Source: Romanomermis culicivorax
Taxonomy: Eukaryota > Nematoda > Enoplea > Mermithida > Mermithidae
Assembly (NCBI GenBank): GCA_963922205.1
Contig: CAWUHX010000065.1
Coordinates: 868,001-932,000 of the forward strand
Direction of reading: 5' to 3'
Length of the DNA: 64,000 nt
How positions within the stretch are numbered: position 1 is the first letter of the stretch; each line of letters begins with the position of its first letter. The translations under genes and the position numbers were made by a program. Below are positions 24,266 through 34,761 of this stretch, piece by piece. The notes beneath the pieces are model-generated. The model made no database searches. It was not told the DNA's origin and saw only the letters and a list, made by a program, of their open reading frames with translations.

Positions 24266-25254
24266 TCACTGTCTTTTAATTTTGAAAAATTCAGATTTAA
24301 AAATAATTCCACTAGGTTGATAGCAGTTATGTGATAGCGTTTCTACACATCCATACACAATACCTAGGGATTTTTCCCAGCCGAAATAGCATGTTCATTT
24401 ATGAATTCTGCATGCAGAGTACAAGTATTATGTACAAGAAGAAAAAGATCTACAGCAATGTTCCAAATAAAGATCCACAAATATTTTTTTTTATTTTCTT
24501 CGAATATAAGATTTTTTACTGGTGCGGTTAGTACTAAGTCAGTATAAGCATTTTTTACTCGTACAGTCAGCAATACGGGCGTTTGAGCAGTAGTTCCCTA
24601 GAATTGAAGTGGCCGGTTGTTTTTCCACTTGACACAAAATGTGTGGCCGAGTTCAAAATGAAAGCTCGCAGCTGAAGTTTATCTGACTGAAAATAATTAA
24701 TTTGGACCAAAAATTTGTGAAAAATCTCAACACTGGCAATTTACAAATTCATATTTTTCCAGGTTTGTAATGATGGTGTCCTAATCCCCAGAAACCATGC
24801 CAAATTTTAGTCCGATGGCGTGAATACCTGGGAGAATTTATGCAGAACTTTAATTTGTAACACGGATATCATAGGCAGAATTGCGATCTGCATTTGTTTT
24901 TCATGCTTTTTGTTCCTTTTTCGTTTAATTTTTTTCTTGTATTACTCTTTTTGTGTCTTTCATCTTTCTTGTTTAGTTTCTTCTTCTATATTTTTTTGAT
25001 TACTTTTTACTCATCCTCCTTTCTGATTTTTTTCCTTTATATTTTCATCTGTTTTTTCTATTTTTATTCTTTTTTGTTTTTGGTACACCGAAAAGTTGTC
25101 ACAAAAAGATAGTGAAGGACACGATAGAGTCGCACGTAAAATAATTGTGATACTTTGTCATCATCTTAACTGCTCTCCATAGATCCCGATAAAAAGTTAC
25201 AAGAAATGAAACTGGAAAAAGAAAATCTGGGGATATATTACATAACATATCAAT
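24266..25254. other. Gene-less stretch with T-rich tract
   Basis: No gene seen. 24894-25080 is a long pyrimidine-rich TTTTTC/TCTT tract on the plus strand that gives a meaningless Phe/Leu-rich frame. A similar tract is at 17218-17390. Confidence 0.35.
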
Positions 25255-25336
25255 TCAAAATTTCATCCAGTTATAGAAGGTCGGCTGAACTAAATATAAA
25301 GTTCAGCCGACCTTCTATAACTGGATGAAATTTTGA
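25255..25336. repeat. Perfect 37-bp inverted repeat with 8-base loop
   Basis: Arms 25255-25291 and 25300-25336 are exactly complementary (TCAAAATTTCATCCAGTTAT at the outer side, GGTCGGCTGAACT at the inner side) around AAATATAA. A perfect arm of this length implies recent origin. It could be a foldback remnant or an RNA hairpin. No promoter was identified. Confidence 0.9.
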
Positions 25337-26189
25337 AACCGGCGAAAACATGCTGCAGTTTTATTTCTAAAAAGAATCATTTTTTCTACGTTATTGGGTG
25401 AATTTTGTGCAAAGCTTTTCTGCATGATCCTGTACTTCCACGCTACTCTGATTACTGAGTAAAATTTTTTCGTAGAATATATGAAACCTTTTCCCGTATT
25501 TCGCGGTATATAGCAAGTGACTTTAATTATTTCAAATTATAGGTCACGGTACTGCAAGTAATGAAATATTCCCCTTTCTCTATATATGCCTGACTTTCTA
25601 TCATATTCCTAAGGCTTCAGCATTCTCTTTCATTTCTCGCCAACTATTGCAATCAATTTTCTGATTAATTTATGCATGGAACTTTCACTGCCAGGTATAG
25701 AAAAGGTGAAAAATTTTCCTTTTCTTCACTCCGCTACGTTATGCACAACGTGCCGGGTTTCCATAACCCACTGTAATGTATTTATTTTGAAGTGGCCGAT
25801 GCAGTGAACCGACGAAAGTAGGTTCAGCACGGAAAAAATACAGGAAGCTTATTACTGTAATAAATGAGGGAAATAATTTTGTCCATTACCGGCAAAGAAA
25901 CAAACTGTCAATGTTCTCCAGTAGGATTTCCATTTGGATTGCACGATGCCATCAAGAAATTTAACGTTTTTACAACAGTTTTGAGGTTTTCTACTTCGCG
26001 AATGTCGCCTGTGAAATGAAATCTGTCAATGCTTCTGTCGTTATTAATTAAATGGGTACAGAACTGAAGGGTGATTAGCTGCCTGCCTGTCGCTCATGAT
26101 GATGAACTGCGCACAACTCATAAATTTGTCTTGAATGACAATGTTAATTTAGACAATGCAAAGTTATTTTAAGCGAAAGTCACAGCACG
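25337..26189. other. Gene-less stretch with a family P copy
   Basis: A family P repeat (AAGCTTATTACTGTAATAAA) is at about 25850-25985. No gene seen. Confidence 0.4.
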
Positions 26190-26540
26190 TGGGGGGTTGG
26201 GGGCTTTTGATCCTCAGCTGACTTTGATTGGCTCCCAGCAGATTCTTGCTGACTCCCAGCAGATTTGACTTCCCCAGCAATTATTGTGAAGATGGCGAAG
26301 GAAAATGAGCAAGAGAGAAGAAAAAGTCGTCATAAAAGTGGGGATAATGCTGTAGTTTAACAATTTTTCTAAACAGATCATACTTGATTCCAAAAAAGTA
26401 ACATTGCAGTCTAAGAAAATAATTTTACATATCTGACTAATATAAGTTGTAGAATATGCTGCTTGGATGTTAGAATACCTTTCTTTTCGTTATCAAGAAT
26501 GAAAAAAATTTGTATTCCACCCCCTGTCCTGGCTGACCCC
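26190..26540 (+). repeat. Dispersed repeat family Q, copy 2
   Basis: Matches the copies at 22610 and 47160 through AGCAGATTTGACTTCCCC, GAAGGAAAATGAGCAAGAGA, ATGCTGTAGTTTAAC and GATGTTAGAATACC. Confidence 0.6.
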
Positions 26541-26789
26541 TTGCAGAATTTCTATGATATGCATGTATGGTCACAGCCCATGCACGTTCTGTCATACGTT
26601 TTTATTGTTCATGACATTTATGCAAATTTCAACGTAAAATACGCATTGGGCTATCTAATGGACTATAAAGTGTATTTTTCCGACTTTCCCTGATAAGAAG
26701 TGCAACATTGTTAATGTCATCGCTTTTACGCCTGTAATATTTTGTCACGATTAAAAGTTTGCAAGTGCAAATTGTAAAATTACAAATGC

Positions 26790-27275
26790 TATTGTGCATT
26801 CGATAGCCAACAGCAAATGGAGTAATGCTACACTAACTGTTTTCCCTTATGGACTTACTTTCACAGAAATTTGCACAAGACAATAGAGAGTTGACTTATA
26901 CCTTATCTAAGGAACCGCGAAAGGTGTAAATATGTAACTAATCGCATCTGTAAGACTAGTTAATACCAAAAAAGTACCATATTTGACGAAAGACTTATAT
27001 ACATTTCTATGCAGTTGTAATTTTTCAATCTTCGTAGAAATTCAGAACTGCGTACTTTAGAAACTATTCGAGGCCGTTGATCAGTTAGAAGAGGATTATT
27101 TCAGTTTTTAAGATGATCTATCGAACGCATGCTTTATCATTATATATGCTGTAGTAGTTTTTATGAAATCAAACACAAGCAAATTTTCCATTTTCTTTGT
27201 GTAAATTTTATTTTAACGGTTAGTGTAGCATTACTTCATTTGTTGCCTGATATCGAACCCACTATAACATGTGCA
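26790..27275. mobile_element. Foldback family W, copy 1
   Basis: The left arm (ATTCGATAGCC...GGAGTAATGCTACACTAAC) and right arm (GTTAGTGTAGCATTACTTCA...TATCGAACCCAC) are inverted copies about 400 bp apart. Related elements are at 31500, 32715 and 53715. Internal landmarks such as CAAAAAAGTACC and GATGATCTATCGAACGCAT are shared with the copy at 32715. Confidence 0.55.
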
Positions 27276-28423
27276 GTTTCAGAATTTACTCTTGGAAACG
27301 TTCCGCCGTCAGATACATGACAGTAAAGTTTAAAAATTGGCACCGGAATGAAATCCGACTATGACATATGAAGTAATTTTTACATTTCAGAGGCTCAATC
27401 GTATCAGTTTTCCACACGTTTGTAACAATAGCAGTTACTAATATGTAAATAGTTACTTTTATGCAAATTCTGGTGTAATTAAGGTTCAATAGAGAACTGG
27501 TCATGTAACACTACTCAGTTCGACTTAGCATGTTGATTTCATTTTTTACTGTAGCCGTAAGATCGCTTAACGTTGTATTGTCACGATATTCTTGTGTACT
27601 CAGCAAGGAGGTGAAAGCTTGGATATGCCCTTTTAAGCTTTCACTCTCCATCATTTCTCAGTTTCGAGAGAAAAATTGCGCACGCGTCTCCTTGGTGATG
27701 AAAAAAGCGTAGTCGTCGTCATTGTTGCTCGCTAATTTTTCCCCTCCAAGGTTAAATTAGCCCATAGTGAGAGAGAGGAGAGAGAGAGAGAGGCATACCA
27801 ACAGTAACAATGGTGAGGAAAGAGTTAGCTAACGGAGGAATAGCCTATGATAATGCGTATATGACGTCGATCTTTTCGTTTTTTTTTGAGCGGGAGGGTT
27901 CTACAGTGAACTAATTGAGCACCTGAGCAGCAGCAGCAGCATCAACTGTAGATAAAAAGAAAACCTGATCGGCCAACGCATTCCACGTACACGCACTGTA
28001 GAGAAATTGGAGTCGATCGATCGGGCAGCTACAGTGTGTGTGTCAGTCAGTGAGAGGGAGAGAGGGAGCACAATCCGGCAACTGTGTACAGTATAGTCAT
28101 TTTGTACGAGCTCAATCCCTGTTGCGGTTCAATAGCAACTGAGTGAATTATTGTTTGGCGAAATACGCTAATTATCTCGCAATTAGCACATATTTCAATT
28201 AATCTTCCTCATCTCCTGCCGGCAGGTTTGTTGTATTTTTCGCCGCACACAATTCTTAATTCAGACGTTTCTTTGATATGTGATTATTGGAGCGGCACCT
28301 CGTATCGGGTGAATATCGATCAACAATATTTTTTGACGTCATTATCGAGCGATCAGATTCATAGTTTTTTTCGCACCGCAGTCCGTTGTAGGACATAATT
28401 AAACCGCAAATATTGGTTCCGGA
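27276..28423 (+). promoter_or_regulatory. Upstream region and possible 5' leader of the RGS gene
   Basis: No exon of another gene was found. It contains a GA-repeat tract (about 27770-27793), a CAGCAGCAGCAGCA run (about 27929) and a GTGTGTGTCAGTCAGTGAGA stretch (about 28035), features common in promoters and 5' leaders. The RGS start codon is at 28424. No TATA box or trans-splice site could be assigned with confidence. Confidence 0.35.
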
Positions 28424-31400
28424 ATGTCGTTCGGTTGCTGCAGCTTCGCCGAAAATAGCGTCGAAAACACCAATTATTATAATCAAGGTGGAGATGGAAG
28501 CGATGATAAGTAAGATGCTCGTCAAAAAATTGCCAATGATTCTCGAATTGGAGAAAAAACCTTTTTTTTGTATAGAGTAAACTATAATGAATTGATACAA
28601 TGGGGAACGTCGTTCGAACGTTTGATGAAGAACAAAAGTAAGATTCCGCAAAATGTATTTATAGTGTCACAAGTGAGTCGGTTTCAGAGCAGGAAAAAAT
28701 ACTAGGGTGATCGTGGCTACTCCCTTACCCTAGCGGATTGTAAAGGCCTGACAAATAGTCCTACTGTAGACGCTTAACCTCGCACAGCTAATTCAGCCAA
28801 GTCCGTCAAAAGCAAGTCCATCCTGTAGGTTAATTACATATATGTAGGAGAAAAAGATAAGTAAACAATATAAACATTTTAATGTACACTTCATGATTCT
28901 TTATTCAAGTGTTCATAATTTATATTTTTAGGATGACCATATCTTGACAATAGTCAAATTTATTGATTGGAAAAGCATGTTTCAATATTATATACTCTGT
29001 TTTGTGTAAAATGCTCCCAAGTAGAAAAGTGACACAAATCAGTACTGTCGTAAAAATAGTCTACATAGAACTCTTACTGTAAAATTTTTCGCTCGAAAAA
29101 TTGTTAAGGGCTAGGTCAGTATATTCACAAATTTCCATTCCTATATGATATACTGTTTATTAGAGAATAGCGAAAATCTGAAACACTACTTGCATTCCAC
29201 TTTCATTATTCAGAAACATTTCAAGAAAAACAGACTATAGCTGCTTGTAAAATTAGCACTGCATTTCTGTTTATGGCATATTCTAAATTAAAAAATTACA
29301 AAAATCACGAATCCCTTGGAAATCTCTTACACAAATCTTTCACAGTGATTTTTAATTTAAAAGATAATGTTCCCCACGTAGAAGTATGAAATTGAAATTG
29401 CTTTTCATTTTTATCAAGTGTAGACTATAAATTATTCACATGTAGTCTGGGGGATTGTGTGTTGATTCAGCCACTGTGTTGTTTCAGTCAATTATATGAT
29501 TTGAATCACTGAATCGATTCAGCCACCCAAACATCATGCAATCAGAATGTGTATAATCAGGAGCAGAAATTGATTTTTAACAAGCTCAAATGAAAGAATG
29601 AAAGAAATGCTACGAAGATGCACGTCAAAAATTTATCAGAATGATTAAGGAATGGTTGACGAACTCAAAACATGGAAGGAGGGGGCATGAACTTTTGGAG
29701 GATGTGGATGACCACCTTTGAAATTTCAGGTAGATCAAGTTCCTATGACTCAGCTTGATTTTTAGCATCCAGATTTCCACAGCTCGTTTATTCGACGTTT
29801 TTGCTAACTGTTCCGTTATTACCTATACTGCGACAACATTAATACAGAAAAACGATATGTCTTCGGTAACGTTATGAAACAACATTTTGTTTTCATAAAC
29901 TTTTTTTGTGGAGTGAGTAGAAAACACATGTATTGTATTTTCTACTTTATTAACTCAATTAGCATGCCAAATTTTGAGACAATTCGTGAAAATTAAATAA
30001 AAATAGTTTATTAAATAAAAAAAGGAAAGAGGCTGAATTAAGACAGTAGCTGAAAAGGCCCACTGGCTGAATCGATACTCTATATAAAAACTGATTGCTG
30101 AATCAACACATATGACTGCATCGATACGGCGTCTAAATCAAACGGTGGCTGAATCATTACAGAGCCGTCAGAACTTGAGTTGTGTGGTCATGACCGGGCA
30201 TATCTGATTCCATTTGAGATGTCCAGAAAGTATTTCAGCATCTGTTTCTCGTTTTTCATCGACTGTTGCACACAACATAACACGAAAAATTTTTCTTGAT
30301 CTCTAGTTTTTACAGCTCTAAAAATGTTGAAGCATATCAAGAATGTCGCCTGAATTTCAAGCTTGAAGCAGCAAACAAGCAACAATAAACTTTCTGCCTG
30401 TTTTTTATATAATACTTGTATAATAGAAAATGAACGACGTGAAAATCGTTTTAAAGCTTCCAATCCATATTGTTTTACCCAAAAAATCCCGAATGTATGC
30501 GATGTACGGTTTGGCGGAAAATAGCAAAAAAACAAAATGACAAAAAAATTGATTTTGTTAATTTGTGCTTAACATTCTTCTTGACTATAGAACTTGTTTT
30601 TGGTGGAAATTTCCGCATCAATATGACTTGTAGCTTCAATTAGTTGAAAAGTATACTTTGGTAATTCCTTTAATTATTCAACAGACAACAATTATTGCTC
30701 AATTTTTCCATGTTTTGGGCCGAGATTAAAAAATGTCTCAATTTTTGATAACTATCATGTTTATCAAAGAATTTTTGTATCGTTTAGCCGAAATCTTCAC
30801 TTAAAACATAAGAAATACTGAGGAATTTAGGTTCTATAGTCTATTTTTCTATAATAGAACTGAAAAGTAAGGTACTATTTCCACATTTTCATGATTTTCT
30901 GCGGAAAAAATAAGATTAAAGCTTTGTGGGCGTACTCAACTGATGCCTAACAAATTTTTAAATGTAATGTCGTACAGTAAAAAAGCCTTGCTTAAAGGAT
31001 TTTGGCTACACCACTAGCTTTTGTCGTTTTTCGGTAAACATTTCATTCGTGAAAAACGAAAAACAACTCAACACTGAACTTGAGTATCAATTGCAAAATT
31101 TTTCGTTTTATATGCAGTTAGAGATGAATTTATTTTTATTGTAACTTGTTTTGAAATCAATTAATGTAATTTAGACAATCAAATAGGCCTATTTTTGACG
31201 TGCTTCTTATAAAACTGGAAAGCAAGTACTATTAAAATATTTTGGAATTTTCTGATGAACCAGGTTTGTTACATATGATTGGATGTTTCGCGGGAATTAC
31301 TCAGCTATATTTTAAACAACTTTTGAGTTTTTTAAAAATTTTCGTAAATAGAACAGACTTTATATTTGTCATTTTTTAATTTGCAAGCAATATTGAGAAA

Positions 31401-33891
31401 TTGACACTTATCCAGATTTTCAAACGTACGTACTTTGAGTATCAAAATTTGGCTCAATAAACTCATCCGAGGTTCTTCAGTTATAAATTCCAAATATCTA
31501 CATGTTATAGAGCATTCGATAGACGATAGGCATGCGAGTAATAGTACACCAATGTTTTGCCCATAAGCCACACTTACACTGAAAGTTGCATAAATTTATT
31601 TTTGGTAAGTTCGTCTATCCGATATCAGCAACGGGGAATGGCTTAGACATGCTAGATAAATAATCGTCTAAATTACAATAATGTTCATAAACAAAAACGT
31701 TTAATGAAGTTTAATGAAGCTCAGATGAAAAATGGTGAGATATCAGATTTTTTTCCTTTGAAAAACTATTTTTATGTCATCAGCAAGATTCGTCGAATTT
31801 GATTTCTCTCTTTTCCATATCTGTTGTAGTTTCTGGGATCAGGTAAATAAACTTTCGATTGTTTAGCACATTTGTGCAAATTTCATTTTTTTAAAAAGCC
31901 TGTGGGCAATAATGATCAGTGTAGCATTACTCATGTTGCTCCGGAGCTATCGAATACACTATAAACTCACATGTTAGAAGATCTGTCAATTTATTTGACT
32001 CTAAGACTTGCGACTACTGTGTAAATTCTTTTTCTATTCACATAATCAAGGATAATGATTTTCAGTTGGTCAAAAAATGTTCGCCGACTTCTTGAAAGGC
32101 GAATTCAGCGACGAGAACATCTTATTCTGGATGGCCTGCGAAGAACTCAAAAAAGAACGTAATCGCGAAAAAATCGAAGAAAAAGCTAGAATCATCTACG
32201 AAGATTTCGTATCGATACTATCGCCTAAAGAAGTAACGATGCTAATTTCACTTGGATTCATTTTGAAACAGAAAAAACCATGAGACCCTAAGAGTTTGCA
32301 GATTTAAAAACCGGCAGTGCACGTGAGCGTATTTTTTTTATAAGTAAGTCGATGACTAATCTTTACAGTAAATTTGCGAAAAGAAGAATTTTCTTCCAAT
32401 GCTTCTAAATTGTAAAACTGGATTGCCAATACCATTTCATGGTTTCAATATATTCTGCTTGACCGTATGTCAAGTAGGATTAAGAATTTTTAGCAAACTC
32501 GACTAACTTTTAACAATTTTTCCAATGAAAACCCTCACTGTAATAGCACCATGGAAACTGTATTAACACCACCATGCGTTTCAATCGCAGAAAAGTAGAG
32601 TACAATTGATAGATATGTAAATCAAATTTTCGTAAGACCCGATGATTTATTGCCTTAGTTCATGCTCAGTTTTCATTTATCATTCGCTGACATGGCAGTG
32701 ATGCTGACTGTTTTCTGCATTTACCTTACGAGAGAACGCTTCCGAGTGTACATTATTGCACATGTTCTAGTAGTGCGCTGGATAGCCCATAACATTTTAG
32801 ATATTGGTGCAGTAACTTTTTTTCGTTGACCTATTTTACACCGGAATTTGTGTAAAAGTGTAAAAGGAAAGAAACTTCATTAATACTTGATTTACGCAAC
32901 AATAAAATATATGAATGTGTAAGCAACCACATTTTATAAATTGATCAAGTATCAAAAAAGTACCTCATGTGATGAAAGAGTGATTTTACAGTGCTAAGGA
33001 GTTATTGACTTTTAAAATTCACATTCAAAGTTCAAACTTTCAAATTCAGAATTGCATATTGCATAAACTATTTGATTTAGATGATAAGTCATATGAGCAT
33101 TATTGTTGTTTTTGAGATGATCTATCGAATGCATTTGAATCGAATCGCACAGAATGTATCGGTTGTTGAGATTGTGTATAAGGCAACTTTCTATTGTTTT
33201 ACGCATTTATGCAAATTTCGGTGTAAAGAAGATCGATGGAGAAAGCGGTTGTGTAACATTGCTATTTATATAGTTATTGACTATCGAACGGACGATAGAA
33301 TATTCAATTCCAAAATATACACTTGCAAAATGAAAACGGTCCCTCATTAGTTTAATCCGAAAACACATAACAATATAACTAATAAGACCTATTTGAAAAA
33401 TCATTTTCTCCACAGTTCACTATTTTTGTAAATAACTTATAGAAAATAGAATGGTTCAAAATTCATGTGTCCTCATGAAGTATGGTGAGATCCTTGGTGT
33501 CATAAAGGACAAGCAATATTTAATTTTTTGATATCTATCGACATGTATTGAACCGAAATAATTTTTCAATACATTATTCTATTCTAAAAGACTCGTTTAG
33601 TCTTTTTAAACTATCTTTTCGATCTATAAGCTCCTAAATGGGACTACAGTAAGCTCAAGGAATAGGTTAGTTACAGTAATCGAATTGGTGTTACATTTAT
33701 TTCAGGTGAGTCTAGATTCGAGGGTACGCGAAATTGTCAACAACAAAATGGTGCACCCGGACGCCCATACATTCGACGAAGCTCAAGAACAAATATTTCA
33801 ACTTATGCAACGAGATTCGTTCCCCCGCTTCATTTCATCGCAGATATATAAAGATTTACTGGCGTCACATCTCCGATGCGAAGAACTGTGA
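28424..33891 (+). CDS. Small RGS-domain protein (RGS17/19/20-like)
   Basis: Four exons: 28424-28509, 28576-28637, 32066-32232 and 33706-33891, 166 aa. RGS proteins speed GTP hydrolysis by G-alpha subunits and so shorten G-protein signals at the membrane. Residues 1-29 start MSFGCCSF, a Cys pair that could be palmitoylated. The RGS box runs from about residue 38 (WGTSFERLM) through FSDENILFWMACEEL, IYEDFVSILSPKEVSLDSR and FDEAQEQIFQLMQRDSFPRF to near the C-terminus. Splice sites GTAAGA/GTATAG, GTAAGA/TTTTCAG and GTAACG/TTTCAG keep the frame. Size and the SPKEVSLDSRVRE segment fit the RZ group (vertebrate RGS17/19/20, nematode small RGS). Oddity: at the position of the Asn that touches G-alpha (N128 in RGS4) this protein has Lys (NNKM). 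Introns 2 and 3 hold MITEs and foldback elements. An AATAAA lies near 33985. Confidence 0.93.
28991..29239 (-). mobile_element. MITE family M1 in RGS intron 2
   Basis: 249 bp, same orientation as the 11810 copy: starts TATACTCTGTTTTGTGTAAA, contains GACACAAATCAGTACTGTCG, ends AAAAACAGACTATA. Confidence 0.85.
30835..31035 (+). mobile_element. MITE family M1, degraded copy
   Basis: Left end TATAGTCTATTTTTCTATAA followed by AAGTAAGGTACTATTTCCAC and ATTTTCATGATTTTCTG. The right end is not recognisable. Confidence 0.5.
31180..31370 (+). mobile_element. MITE family M1, very diverged relic
   Basis: Only GGAAAGCAAGTACTATTAAA, a following GGAATTTTCTGATGAAC and a late AACAGACTTTATA recall the family. 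Confidence 0.35.
31500..31985. mobile_element. Foldback family W, copy 2
   Basis: The left arm has ATTCGATAGACGATAGGCAT and GCGAGTAATAGTACACCAA. The right arm (about 31890-31975) is inverted: GTGTAGCATTACTCATG and AGCTATCGAATACACTATA. The interior shares TTAGACATGC and ACAATAATGTTCAT with the copy at 53715. Confidence 0.6.
32715..33310. mobile_element. Foldback family W, copy 3
   Basis: Internal landmarks ATCAAAAAAGTACCTCATG and GATGATCTATCGAATGCAT match copy 1 (26790). The arms (near 32745-32820 and 33240-33305) are more diverged. It lies in RGS intron 3. Confidence 0.45.
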
Positions 33892-34761
33892 TTATTTTGG
33901 TGGTCTGCTTTATTAATGTAAACTCTGAAACATGTCGGTCAGCTATAGCCCGAATGAGCATACAGCAGAAAAATGTTCATGCCAAATAAAAAAGCTGCAT
34001 CGTAGGTCGTCATTTCGTCACTATAAATTTCAACTTCACTATATTTTTTGATATTTGCGTTTTGCATCATTGTGGACTATAGCTCATGGAGTGATAAGAA
34101 TTTCTATGTGAATGGTTCAAAGACCCCGGTGGAGTGTTATAGTAATAATTGAATATTCGTACTTTTTTCTGTATACCAACTTTTTTTCATTATGGGTACA
34201 TATCTCTTTTTCCGATTGTTGTCCTCGCGCGTGCTATATATACAATTCTTTTTTTTGTTTCAAATTTCACTCACGTTTACTGTATTGTGTATAGTTAAGG
34301 GCCAAAGTAAAGGAAATTTTCCGATTATACCGTAACTTTCTATTCAGATTATCGATTTTCGTCGAGTGTTCATTTCCTCTTCTACCTCCTACTACGGTAC
34401 AAAGCTCGCATCAAAATCCTGTAATATATAAAAAACCGAGTCTGAGCTATAATTCAAAATCGATATCAGATAAGCGTTTATATGGCTATTTCCACATGGT
34501 TGAAAGGGATAGAGAGGATGAACAACGTGTTTTCAATATGTAGATTTTAGATTCAGATCTCCTCCTACTGCTGCTTAGTTCTCTCTTGCTCTTTTTTTCC
34601 TAGAAACCTTTTCCAAAGAGCAAAGTGTGTGCTCTCGTCAGCGATTGTTCTCTCGTCACCCTTTCTCGGAAAAATAGTGTTTCCAAAAGGCCAAGAGGCG
34701 GCTGAATTGACATATTTTTGAGGGTTTTGACGTACAACTACATACTTCTATTTTCATCAGA
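33892..34761. other. Intergenic region between RGS and carbonic anhydrase genes
   Basis: The RGS polyA signal (AATAAA near 33985) is followed by about 780 bp without exons. Immediately before the next start codon is TTTTCATCAG, a good splice acceptor one base before the ATG. In a nematode this suggests a trans-spliced leader. Confidence 0.45.

Noticed and set aside
28256..28651. 131-codon minus-strand frame with hydrophobic segments
   Set aside because: Antisense shadow of RGS exons 1 and 2, which have clear splice sites and RGS homology on the plus strand.
30188..30535. 115-codon minus-strand frame inside RGS intron 2
   Set aside because: No signal peptide, splice sites or known motif; surrounding sequence is repeat-rich intron.
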